The notes under the pieces: generated by a model
What the model was told of the DNA's origin: nothing
The model's input: only the letters and a program-made list of their open reading frames with translations
Databases searched by the model: none
From: UBA6952 sp045562575
GTDB taxonomy: Bacteria; Chloroflexota; Dehalococcoidia; Lucifugimonadales; UBA6952
Assembly: GCA_045562575.1 (NCBI GenBank)
Contig: JBJKVQ010000032.1
Location: 1-60,462 of the forward strand
Length of the DNA: 60,462 nucleotides
Reading direction: 5' to 3'
In this document: positions 53,165 to 60,462 of the stretch, one piece after another
Layout: each line of letters opens with the position of its first letter
Numbering within the stretch: position 1 is the first letter of the stretch
Translations under genes and position numbers: made by a program

Positions 53165-54508
53165 ATGAGTATGTTGGATGAAAAAATAGATCAAGATATA
53201 ATAAGTCGTTTATCGAAAGAATTAGATTTAGGAAAAGTTGCATCAGTAGGTAATGCATATGTTTCTGTTGATGTTGGTACCACCAAAGTGTGTACACTAG
53301 TTGCACAAATTTTAGCTACAGGTGAAGTTGAAATTATTGGTGCTGGTAAATCTAAGTCTAAAGGTATGAAAAAGGGACTTGTCGTTGATATTGAAGCTAT
53401 GACATCTGCGGTACGAGAATCCATAGCTGAAGCTACATTAAATCTAGATATAGATATACCTGCAGTTTGTATAGGCGTTACTGGTAGTCATATAGTAAGT
53501 ATTACTACCACTGGCAAGACATCTATTATGGATGGAAAATCAGAAAAAATTGTTACTGTAAAAGATATGGATGCTGCTGTGGGTGATTCACGACCTGAAG
53601 TCGAGAATGGCCAAGAATTATTGCATGTCATTCCTATAAGTTATTCTCTCGATGGTACATCTGGGATAAGAAATCCTAGTGGTCTCAAAGGTACTTCTCT
53701 TTCAGTGAAAACACATTCTGTTGTAGGAGAGATTACATCTCTTGATAACATTGTTCAATCGGTAGAAAACACAGGCTTGAAGATGGGTGGAATGGTACTT
53801 GAACCATTAGCAAGTGCTGAGTCAGTACTCAGTGCTGAAGAAAGAGAGATAGGTACTATACTAGTTGATATTGGTGGAGGTACAAGTGATCTTGCATTCT
53901 TTAAAAACGGGAAAATGGTATATACAGCGGTAATTCCTGTAGGGGGTTTTAATTTCACAAATGATATTGCTATAACTTTAGGAATACCTTATGAAACTGC
54001 CGAAGAACTCAAAATAACTTATGGAAGAACTATGGCAGTTCCAGAAAATACCGATATCGATTTCAACGAGCAAATTGAGGTTAGTTTTAATGGACAAGTA
54101 GAAAAGAAAATAATCACAAAAGGCGATATTTGCCGCTTGTTAAATGACCGTGCTTCTGAGTTATTAAGGTTTGTATTGTTAAAAATTAATGAATCTGGGT
54201 TGGATGCCATGCCTGCGGGTGGAATAGTATTTACCGGCGGAGGTGCAAATTTAATTGGTTGGGAAGAATTAACTCATGAATATATACCAGGTAATGTACG
54301 TATAGCTGCGCCAAGAGACATTTTAGGATTACCTGAAACTTTGAAAAGTCCTACCTATTCAACTAGTGTGGGGATTCTTCTTTGGGGAATCAATCACCCT
54401 GTTGAACAAGTAAATTATGGAGGTCACCAACCTCAAAAGAAAAAAACTTTTAGTAAGGGAAGGAAATGGTTGAGTTGGTTAACTCAATTTATTTCACCAA
54501 AAATTTAG
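53165..54508 (+). CDS. ftsA: Cell division protein FtsA
   Basis: Actin-fold FtsZ membrane tether, 447 aa. Phosphate-1 loop 'VSVDVGTTKVCTLVAQIL', SHS2/1C domain with 'GKSKSKGMKKGLVVDIEAM', phosphate-2 'ILVDIGGGTSDLAFF', and adenosine motif 'GIVFTGGGANLIGWEEL'. The C-terminus ends in a basic/aromatic stretch 'GRKWLSWLTQFISPK', matching the amphipathic membrane-targeting helix. The N-terminus has an extra 25-residue acidic lead (MSMLDEKIDQDI). ftsZ follows after 9 bp with AGGAGG at the ftsA stop. Confidence 0.96.
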   Translation: MSMLDEKIDQDIISRLSKELDLGKVASVGNAYVSVDVGTTKVCTLVAQILATGEVEIIGAGKSKSKGMKKGLVVDIEAMTSAVRESIAEATLNLDIDIPAVCIGVTGSHIVSITTTGKTSIMDGKSEKIVTVKDMDAAVGDSRPEVENGQELLHVIPISYSLDGTSGIRNPSGLKGTSLSVKTHSVVGEITSLDNIVQSVENTGLKMGGMVLEPLASAESVLSAEEREIGTILVDIGGGTSDLAFFKNGKMVYTAVIPVGGFNFTNDIAITLGIPYETAEELKITYGRTMAVPENTDIDFNEQIEVSFNGQVEKKIITKGDICRLLNDRASELLRFVLLKINESGLDAMPAGGIVFTGGGANLIGWEELTHEYIPGNVRIAAPRDILGLPETLKSPTYSTSVGILLWGINHPVEQVNYGGHQPQKKKTFSKGRKWLSWLTQFISPKI

Positions 54509-54517
54509 GAGGTTTAT

Positions 54518-55627
54518 ATGTTGGAAAATGAAATGGATTTGAATGCAAATAATAAACGGGTAGGCCGAGCCACAGTTAAGGTTATTGGTGTAGGTGGTGG
54601 AGGTTCAAATGCCGTGAATAGAATGTATAGAGAAGAACTTGATGGAATTGAGTATATATGTGTCAACACTGATGCTCAACATCTTATGGGTTTGGATGTC
54701 CCTACTAGGATTTCAATCGGCGAGAAACTAACACGAGGTTTAGGCGTAGGCGGAAGTTCTGATTTAGGAAAAGATTCTGCAGAAGAAAGTCGAGATCAAC
54801 TTTATGAGTGTTTACGTGGAGCTGATATGGTTTTTGTTGCTGCAGGTATGGGTGGTGGAACAGGTACTGGGGCATGTCCTATAGTTGCTGAAATTGCAAA
54901 AGAAACGGGAGCATTAACTATAGCTGTAGTCACTAAACCGTTTGGATTTGAAGGGCATAAAAGAAAAAAGGCTGCTGAAGATGGGATTGCACAATTACGA
55001 GATAGAGTAGATTCCCTTATTATTATACCTAATGATAGATTGTTACAAATAAGTGATACGGAATTAACCACTGATGATGCTTTTAAAATGGCTGATGATA
55101 TATTAAGACAAGGTATACAATCAATTGCTGAATTAGTTACTAGATCTGGAACTATTAATTTGGACTTTGCTGATGTAAAAACAATCATGAGCGGTGCTGG
55201 TCCAGCTTGGATGGCTATTGGTAATGCAAGAGGTGAAGATCGCGCTGTAGAAGCTGCCAAAGCAGCTATAAATAGTCCATTACTTGATGTTTCTATAGAT
55301 GGTGCTAAGGGTGTTCTGTTAAATGTCTCTGGTGGAACTGATCTTACATTGAATGAAGTTCAAAAGGCAGCTGACCTTATTGAAAGTATTGTTGATCCTG
55401 ACGCAAATATTATTTTTGGTATGTCAAATGATCCTAGATTGGAAGATGAGGTATCAATAACAATAATCGCCACAGGATTTCAATCTGCGGAAAATATAAT
55501 TCCAAATAGTGATGATTTATTATCACAATTGGATATTGAGGTTTTAGATTCTGAAGATGCATTAGATATACCTCCTTTTATTCGTAGAAATAAAACCTTC
55601 AATAAACGAGGAATATTCGGTCTTTAA
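54518..55627 (+). CDS. ftsZ: Cell division protein FtsZ
   Basis: Tubulin-like GTPase, 369 aa. 'VIGVGGGGSNAVNRM' (T1), 'GMGGGTGTGACPIVAEIA' (T4 tubulin signature), 'TKPFGFEGHKR' (T5), 'NDRLLQ', and T7 'FADVKTIMSGAG' are present. The tail is short and ends with the conserved peptide 'LDIPPFIRR' that binds FtsA, then a basic segment and the final KRGIFGL. It assembles the Z-ring. A strong terminator follows (55674-55705), so the rsmH-ftsA-ftsZ unit ends here. Confidence 0.97.
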   Translation: MLENEMDLNANNKRVGRATVKVIGVGGGGSNAVNRMYREELDGIEYICVNTDAQHLMGLDVPTRISIGEKLTRGLGVGGSSDLGKDSAEESRDQLYECLRGADMVFVAAGMGGGTGTGACPIVAEIAKETGALTIAVVTKPFGFEGHKRKKAAEDGIAQLRDRVDSLIIIPNDRLLQISDTELTTDDAFKMADDILRQGIQSIAELVTRSGTINLDFADVKTIMSGAGPAWMAIGNARGEDRAVEAAKAAINSPLLDVSIDGAKGVLLNVSGGTDLTLNEVQKAADLIESIVDPDANIIFGMSNDPRLEDEVSITIIATGFQSAENIIPNSDDLLSQLDIEVLDSEDALDIPPFIRRNKTFNKRGIFGL

Positions 55628-55673
55628 AAACTAACATTAACCAATTTATACTTCCTAAAAGTTAAAAAATAAC

Positions 55674-55705
55674 AAAACACCACAGGTATATATCTGTGGT
55701 GTTTT
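55674..55705 (+). terminator. Intrinsic terminator after ftsZ
   Basis: Stem AAAACACCACAG (55674-55685) with CTGTGGTGTTTT (55694-55705), a 12-bp perfect pairing with loop GTATATAT. The stem's T end serves as the U-tract. It closes the division operon before the mogA-like gene. Confidence 0.88.
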
Positions 55706-55765
55706 CGATTTATGTGAATAGTTTTCTATGATAAAATGGAAAAAATTTAATCTTTTGAGAAAAAA

Positions 55766-56248
55766 ATGTTTCAATTAGGTGTTTTAACCTGTAGTGATAA
55801 AGGTGCTTTAGGCCAAAGGGTCGATAAAAGTGGAAAATTAATTCAAGAAATTCTTGAAAAAAACGGTTTCCATTTATCGTTTTATGACATTATTCCAGAC
55901 GATATAGAAACTATTAAAACTAACCTATTAAATCTAAGTGAACCAAATCACTTAGATTTAATAGTTACTACTGGTGGTACAGGAATCACCCAAAGAGATG
56001 TTACACCTGAGGCAACTAAGGCGATTCTCGATAAAGAAATAATTGGTATATCTGAGATCATCAGAGTTAAGACTTTTGAACTAAACCCTTTATCAATTAT
56101 AAGCAGAGCTATATGCGGATATAGAAATAAAACACTAATACTTAATTTGCCTGGAAATCCTAAGGCTATTAATGAATGTTTAGATGTTATACTGCCTGTT
56201 TTAGATCACACCATCAAATTAATAAAAAGCGATTCATTAGAACACTGA
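55766..56248 (+). CDS. mogA: MogA/MoaB family molybdopterin adenylyltransferase-like protein
   Basis: Molybdenum-cofactor biosynthesis domain protein, 160 aa. 'LGVLTCSDKGALGQRVDKSG', 'DLIVTTGGTGITQRDVTPEA' (the family's GGTG motif with T/D active residues), 'SRAICGYRNKTLILNLPGNP' and 'AINECLDVILPVLDHTI'. Would adenylate molybdopterin before metal insertion, implying molybdoenzymes in the organism. No other moa/moe genes are in the window. It is followed after 20 bp by trmD. Confidence 0.9.
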   Translation: MFQLGVLTCSDKGALGQRVDKSGKLIQEILEKNGFHLSFYDIIPDDIETIKTNLLNLSEPNHLDLIVTTGGTGITQRDVTPEATKAILDKEIIGISEIIRVKTFELNPLSIISRAICGYRNKTLILNLPGNPKAINECLDVILPVLDHTIKLIKSDSLEH

Positions 56249-56268
56249 TATAAACAAAGGCACCTTCT

Positions 56269-56994
56269 ATGATTAATTTTGAAGTTTTTTCACTTTTTCC
56301 TAATATGTTTCAAACTATTTTTAAGGATGGTATTTTATCACGTGCTATAGAAAATCAACTTGTGAACATTAATCTGCATGATTGGCGAGATAAAGCTAAC
56401 GATAATTATAAAACTGTTGACGATTATCAATATGGTGGGGGACCAGGTATGATTATAAAACCGGAACCTTTATTTGATAGTGTAGAATCAATCATCACAA
56501 CAAAAAATATTCCAATTATTCTTCTTTCTCCACAAGGAGATAAATTTGATCAAAAAAAAGCTTTGGAACTTTCGAATTATTCACAGATAGGTTTGATTTG
56601 TGGAAGATATGGAGGCTTTGATGAAAGAGTAAGGGAACATTTAGCTACTGATGAATTAAGTATAGGAGACTACGTTATGAGTGGTGGGGAGTTAGCGGCA
56701 ATGGTTGTTATTGACACTGTTTCTCGTCTCTTACCAGGAGTATTAGGGAATGAAGATTCTTATAGACTCGATTCTTTTTACTCAGATTTGATACAATATC
56801 CACAATACACTAGGCCGTTTTCGTATAGAGGGTGGGATGTACCATCTGTATTGTTGTCAGGAAATCATAAAGAAATAAATGATTGGAGAAGAAAGCAATC
56901 AATAATTAGGACGGTACAAAAACGCCCAGATATGATTGATCTTTCAGTATTATCTTCTGATGAATTAAAATTATTAGAACAAAGTGATGAATAA
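56269..56994 (+). CDS. trmD: tRNA (guanine(37)-N(1))-methyltransferase
   Basis: SPOUT-family knotted methyltransferase, 241 aa. 'FEVFSLFPNMFQTIFKDGIL', 'HDWRDKANDNYKTVDDYQYG' and 'GGGPGMIIKPEP', 'LLSPQGDKFDQKKA', 'LICGRYGGFDERVREH', 'SIGDYVMSGGELAAMVVIDT', and the C-terminal RRKQ helix are conserved. Makes m1G37 in tRNAs reading CUN/CCN/CGG, preventing frameshifts. In most bacteria rplS follows directly; here an unknown membrane protein gene lies between. Confidence 0.97.
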   Translation: MINFEVFSLFPNMFQTIFKDGILSRAIENQLVNINLHDWRDKANDNYKTVDDYQYGGGPGMIIKPEPLFDSVESIITTKNIPIILLSPQGDKFDQKKALELSNYSQIGLICGRYGGFDERVREHLATDELSIGDYVMSGGELAAMVVIDTVSRLLPGVLGNEDSYRLDSFYSDLIQYPQYTRPFSYRGWDVPSVLLSGNHKEINDWRRKQSIIRTVQKRPDMIDLSVLSSDELKLLEQSDE

Positions 56995-57025
56995 CATGAT
57001 TACCAAGGAAATCAGAGGAGCTTAA

Positions 57026-57592
57026 ATGGAAACATTTTTTTTAACATTCATAGGTTTATTATTATTTCTAGAATCATGGAAAATATTAGGCTTTTATATT
57101 GAGTCTAGATTGTTAGGATATGTCACACTATTAGGTTCAGTACCATTATTAATAGGCCTATTTTTATGGGAAATATTGAAATTAGAGATGATTGGATATT
57201 CAATACTTGGAATACCTTCGGGTACTGCCATAATGCTTTCGTTAGTTCTTTATTTTGCTTTGTGGACATTTTATTTTATAACTTCCGCCTTAACACACTT
57301 ATGGTCATATAATTCTAGATTATTAGGATTTATATCACTTATTATTGCATTCCATTCCTTAATAATATTTGGCATACCATGGACTTATACAGAACAACAA
57401 GTAACTAACGGTGCTGCTATGTTTATGAGTATTAGCGGTATTGTTTTAGGTATCATTTCGACTATGAGGTTTTTTCAACTAGCTGTACCATTTAGATACA
57501 TTACAAAGATAACAGGTTGGTTTTCCCTATTTGGCTCTGTAATTTTATTGTTGGTAGCTCAAGGAGTCATATTAAAATTATTCAATTTTTAA
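57026..57592 (+). CDS. Hypothetical membrane protein between trmD and rplS
   Basis: 188 aa, no recognised family. About six hydrophobic segments (roughly 3-17, 31-49, 57-87, 96-115, 127-147, 160-185) and very few charged residues, so it is an integral membrane protein with short loops. GAGGAG lies 5-6 nt before the ATG and the codon use matches neighbours. It could move with trmD transcription. A separate promoter precedes rplS downstream, so the L19 gene does not depend on it. Confidence 0.72.
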   Translation: METFFLTFIGLLLFLESWKILGFYIESRLLGYVTLLGSVPLLIGLFLWEILKLEMIGYSILGIPSGTAIMLSLVLYFALWTFYFITSALTHLWSYNSRLLGFISLIIAFHSLIIFGIPWTYTEQQVTNGAAMFMSISGIVLGIISTMRFFQLAVPFRYITKITGWFSLFGSVILLLVAQGVILKLFNF

Positions 57593-57601
57593 AATAAACT
57601 T

Positions 57602-57630
57602 TTGACAACTTGTTGTTTGGCAATTAAACT
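57602..57630 (+). promoter_or_regulatory. Promoter for rplS
   Basis: Perfect TTGACA (57602-57607), 17-bp spacer, TAAACT (57625-57630; 4 of 6 to consensus). It gives a leader of about 37 nt before the rplS ATG. AGAGG precedes the start codon. Confidence 0.6.
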
Positions 57631-57673
57631 AATTCAGTGTTATTTAATCATGAAGTAAATTAGAGGTAATTAA

Positions 57674-58018
57674 ATGGAACCTAATCAATTGGTTCAAGCC
57701 CCAAATAAAGAAAATATAGATGATTTTTCTCCAGGCGACACCGTCAAGGTAGATGTTCGCATCATCGAAGGCAGTCGGGAAAGAGTTCAATCATTAGAAG
57801 GTGTTATAATTGGTGATAAAGGTTCTGGATTACAACGAACTTTTACCTTGCGAAGAACTACTAGAGGTTTTGGTGTTGAGCTAACCTTTCCAATACACTC
57901 ACCTAAACTTGAGAGCTTAAAGGTTTTACGTCGTGGAGATGTTAGACGTGCAAAACTCTATTACCTGCGAGATCGTTCAGGAAAATCTGCACGAATTAAG
58001 GAAAAAAGACAATATTAA
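57674..58018 (+). CDS. rplS: 50S ribosomal protein L19
   Basis: 114-aa L19. 'FSPGDTVKVDVRIIEGSRER' , 'QSLEGVIIGDKGSG', 'TFTLRRTTRGFGVELTFPIH', 'SPKLESLKVLRRGDVRRAKL' and 'YYLRDRSGKSARIKEKR' match the family throughout. It lies at the 30S-50S interface. It is separated from trmD by the unknown membrane gene and has its own promoter. The priA gene follows after 24 bp. Confidence 0.98.
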   Translation: MEPNQLVQAPNKENIDDFSPGDTVKVDVRIIEGSRERVQSLEGVIIGDKGSGLQRTFTLRRTTRGFGVELTFPIHSPKLESLKVLRRGDVRRAKLYYLRDRSGKSARIKEKRQY

Positions 58019-58042
58019 ATCTTATATTCCTTTGTGAAATAG

Positions 58043-60259
58043 ATGTTATATGCTGAAGTTGCTGTTGATGCACTAATTTTAGAACCAAAAACTTACACTT
58101 ATTCTATACCTAAAGATATGGATGTATCAGTGGGGCAGATGGTTCAGGTTCCATTGAGAAATCAATTTGTTGATGGAATTGTTACAGATATAAAAGATTC
58201 AGTCGATTTATCTTATGTTAAGCCTATCAATAAAGCTGATGATATAGGTAGTTTATTAGATTCTCATCAAATTTATTTAGCTAGATGGATTAGCGATTAC
58301 TATTTTACTTCATTATATACATGCTTAGCTTTAATGCTTCCTCCAACATTTACTAATCGATCTCAACAATTTCTACAAGCACAGAAATCAGATATACCGT
58401 ATATTCCTGAAGATTTATTTGTAGCCCTTGGCAAAAATTTAAAATTTAGAGGTAAAGTTGATCAGTTAAAAAATTCATTGTCAAAAGATTCAGTTATTAT
58501 TTTAAATAAACTAATCAAATCGAAAAATATTACTATCCAATGGGAATGGGCAAATAAAATACCAATGATTGCCGGAATTGATAAATCTAGTATTTTCGAA
58601 GAAAAAAGTGATAATAAAAATTTTATATTGACAGATTATCAACAGGAAGCTGTTCAAAAACTAACTGAAGAAATCAAATCGAATAAATTTTCAGTTAATT
58701 TACTTCATGGCATTACTGGTAGTGGTAAAACAGAAGTATATCTACGATGTATAAAAGAATGCTTACATCTCAATAAAAGGGTTATATTCCTAATCCCAGA
58801 AATTTCTTTAATTGATCAAGTTGTTCAAGAATTAGAAAAAAGATTTCCTGGGAAAATAGCTATTTTTCACAGTTCTATGAAAGCAACTGAACATAAAAAA
58901 GTTTGGTGGCAAATCAATTCTGATAAATTTGAGATAGTAGTTGGGCCTAGAAGTGCTTTATTTACTCCAATTAAAAATGTTGGATTGATTATCATTGATG
59001 AAGAACATGAATGGAATTATAAGCAAGAAGAACCAAATCCTAGATATAATGCACGTTCTGTGGCAATGATAAAAGGTGAAAATTTAAATGCAACTGTAGT
59101 ATTAGGCAGTGCAACCCCAGATATCATAACTTACCATAGAGCTAAAATAATGGGTTCTATAAATATGTTTGAATTGCCCTATCGTATTTCCGATCAATCT
59201 GTAAATATCTCCTCCAATTCAAGGAATGATAATTTAGCTGATGTTGAAGTTGTTGACATGAAAGAAGAACTCCAGAATGGCAATACAAGTATATTTAGTA
59301 CATCGTTACTTGATAATATAAACCAGACGGTAAATATGAATGAACAGGTTATTTTGCTGGTTAACAGAAGAGGAACTTCAGTTTCTTTACGGTGTAAGTC
59401 CTGTTCGGAGATTGTCTCTTGTTCTAGTTGTAACGCTGTTTTAACATACCATTCTTCTATAGACAAACTAATCTGTCATTTATGTAATCGTAAATATAAT
59501 ACCAATTATAAATGTAAACAATGTGAATCTACACATATTGAAATGCTAGGTTTTGGAACTCAAAGAGTAGTATCAGAAATTAAGGAACATTTCCCTAATT
59601 TATCGGTTGCTAGATGGGATAGAGATATATCCCAAGAGAATCGACACGATCCCGAGGTTTTACGAGATTTTGCAAATGGTAATGCGCAGATGTTAGTTGG
59701 TACTCAAATGGTTGCTAAAGGTTTAAATATTCCAAATGTAACATTAGTAGGGATAGTTTTGGCGGACATTGGTTTGTTTATACCCGATTTCAGGTCGAGT
59801 GAAAAAATATTTCAATTAATTTATCAAGTTGTTGGTCGTTCTGGACGGGGTGAAAAGCCAGGTAAAGGTATAGTGCAAACATATTTTCCTGAAAATTATG
59901 TTATTGATTTAGCATCGAGCCAAGACTTTTCTAGTTTCTATGATATTGAATCAAAATTCAGACAAGTTCATAATCTTCCTCCATATAGCAGGATAATTAA
60001 ACTAGTCTATTCTCACTTTAATTCACAAACAGCCCAAAAAGAAGCTGAAAGAATGAAGAGAGAACTCATGCAGATAAGGAGTAAATGGGATTATTGGTAC
60101 ATTGATGTTTCTGGCCCTGTACCATCTTTTTATAATAAATTAAGGGGCAAATATCGTTGGCAAATAATACTCCGAGGACCAAATCCCCGAGATATTATCA
60201 ATAGAATAAAAATCCCAGAGAATTGGGTTGTAGATGTTGATCCTTTGTCTTTTAATTAG
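58043..60259 (+). CDS. priA: Primosomal protein N' (replication restart helicase PriA)
   Basis: Superfamily 2 DNA helicase, 738 aa. N-terminal 3'-end-binding domain ('YAEVAVDALILEPKTYTYSIP', 'GQMVQVPLRNQ'), winged-helix region, Walker A 'GITGSGKTEVYLR', 'LIPEISLIDQV', 'VVGPRSALFTP', DEEH box 'IIIDEEHEWNYKQEE', 'ATVVLGSATPD'. The zinc-binding module has eight Cys (CKSC...CSSC...CHLC...CKQC), then 'MLVGTQMVAKGLNIPNVTLVG' and 'YQVVGRSGRGEKPG'. Reloads replication forks after collapse. No strong ribosome site is seen before the ATG. def begins about 65 bp after. Confidence 0.96.
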   Translation: MLYAEVAVDALILEPKTYTYSIPKDMDVSVGQMVQVPLRNQFVDGIVTDIKDSVDLSYVKPINKADDIGSLLDSHQIYLARWISDYYFTSLYTCLALMLPPTFTNRSQQFLQAQKSDIPYIPEDLFVALGKNLKFRGKVDQLKNSLSKDSVIILNKLIKSKNITIQWEWANKIPMIAGIDKSSIFEEKSDNKNFILTDYQQEAVQKLTEEIKSNKFSVNLLHGITGSGKTEVYLRCIKECLHLNKRVIFLIPEISLIDQVVQELEKRFPGKIAIFHSSMKATEHKKVWWQINSDKFEIVVGPRSALFTPIKNVGLIIIDEEHEWNYKQEEPNPRYNARSVAMIKGENLNATVVLGSATPDIITYHRAKIMGSINMFELPYRISDQSVNISSNSRNDNLADVEVVDMKEELQNGNTSIFSTSLLDNINQTVNMNEQVILLVNRRGTSVSLRCKSCSEIVSCSSCNAVLTYHSSIDKLICHLCNRKYNTNYKCKQCESTHIEMLGFGTQRVVSEIKEHFPNLSVARWDRDISQENRHDPEVLRDFANGNAQMLVGTQMVAKGLNIPNVTLVGIVLADIGLFIPDFRSSEKIFQLIYQVVGRSGRGEKPGKGIVQTYFPENYVIDLASSQDFSSFYDIESKFRQVHNLPPYSRIIKLVYSHFNSQTAQKEAERMKRELMQIRSKWDYWYIDVSGPVPSFYNKLRGKYRWQIILRGPNPRDIINRIKIPENWVVDVDPLSFN

Positions 60260-60326
60260 AATATCTTTGCACTTATCAAATAACGAATCTATAATGTATA
60301 ACTGAAATAAATTAAAAGGTGGTTTT

Positions 60327-60462
60327 ATGTCAATTTTAGAGATTAGAATAGTTCCTGATCCTATTCTAAAAATAAAAGCACATAAAATAAAAAAAATAGA
60401 CGATTCTATAAAAACATTAGCGTTAGATATGTTTGAAACACTACAAGATGCTCATGGTGTTG
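60327..60462 (+). CDS. def: Peptide deformylase (5' part, cut by window end)
   Basis: Forty-five codons from ATG 60327 (AAAAGGTGG ribosome site upstream), running off the window. The start 'MSILEIRIVPDPILKIKAHK' and 'DMFETLQDAHGV' match the N-terminus of Fe2+-dependent peptide deformylase, ahead of the GxGLAAxQ motif that would begin at the edge. Often adjacent to priA and fmt, as seen here, which supports the call. Confidence 0.9.
   Translation, partial: MSILEIRIVPDPILKIKAHKIKKIDDSIKTLALDMFETLQDAHGV

Noticed and set aside
54802..55260. 152-codon antisense ORF within ftsZ
   Set aside because: It is a shadow of the ftsZ reading frame: Ser/Ile/Pro-rich with no motif or ribosome site. Similar antisense frames lie in nrdJ, lepA-like and ABC genes and were also left out.
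1..60462. Mobile elements, prophage or CRISPR
   Set aside because: No transposase, integrase, terminal inverted repeats, spaced direct repeats or phage structural genes were found in any frame.

Overview
This is an AT-rich, gene-dense stretch of a bacterial chromosome with short intergenic gaps. No phage, transposase, integrase or CRISPR array is visible. The content suggests a free-living, probably marine member of the Chloroflexota (SAR202 / Dehalococcoidia-like). The grounds are: an rsmH-ftsA-ftsZ block with no murein genes; a B12-dependent ribonucleotide reductase; and many paralogous catabolic enzymes (LLM flavin monooxygenase, enolase-superfamily protein, CaiB/BaiF CoA-transferase, three TPP enzymes, acyl-CoA dehydrogenase). 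The taxonomic placement is inference.

Layout. 1-2492: tail of an ICL/PEP-mutase family enzyme and two oligopeptide-type ABC permeases. 2538-3317: a glutaredoxin-DinB fusion that I read as a selenoprotein. An in-frame UGA lies at the first position of a UxxC motif and is followed by a hairpin fitting the bacterial SECIS rules. 3314-9586: an SDR epimerase divergent from a cobalamin-binding, CarH-like regulator that carries its HTH at the C-terminus, then an ABC ATPase and a 1185-residue FtsX-type permease. 9588-22873: metabolic genes on both strands, including MsrA, an FAD oxidoreductase, a TPP enzyme, a nucleoside hydrolase, an enolase-superfamily protein, M48 and M42 peptidases, and a +-strand group (MDR reductase, CMD protein, NHL propeller, CoA-transferase) ending against a CapA-family gene. 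22972-27389: a LolD/FtsX/AttH-like cluster.

27453-30422: a complete cobalamin riboswitch with terminator upstream of a btuFCD-type B12 importer. 30494-44895: a TPP enzyme, a small secreted duplicated-module protein, a YceI lipoprotein, an aminotransferase, a flavin monooxygenase/flavin reductase/serine hydrolase set, a third TPP enzyme, an SDR, a second CapA, an acyl-CoA dehydrogenase, an MFS transporter and a compact nucleosidase. 44914-51509 (minus strand): tRNA-Lys, DUF4395, lepB, xthA, pdxA, an unknown protein, nrdJ and nrdR. 52028-60462: rsmH, a small ORF, ftsA, ftsZ, a MogA/MoaB protein, trmD, an unknown membrane protein, rplS, priA and the start of def.

B12 is a recurring theme: uptake under a riboswitch (btuFCD), use (nrdJ), and apparently sensing (the CarH-like regulator). 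The least expected items are the predicted Sec-containing glutaredoxin-DinB protein, the CarH-type sensor fused to an XRE HTH, and the reduced division cluster with a small ORF between rsmH and ftsA.
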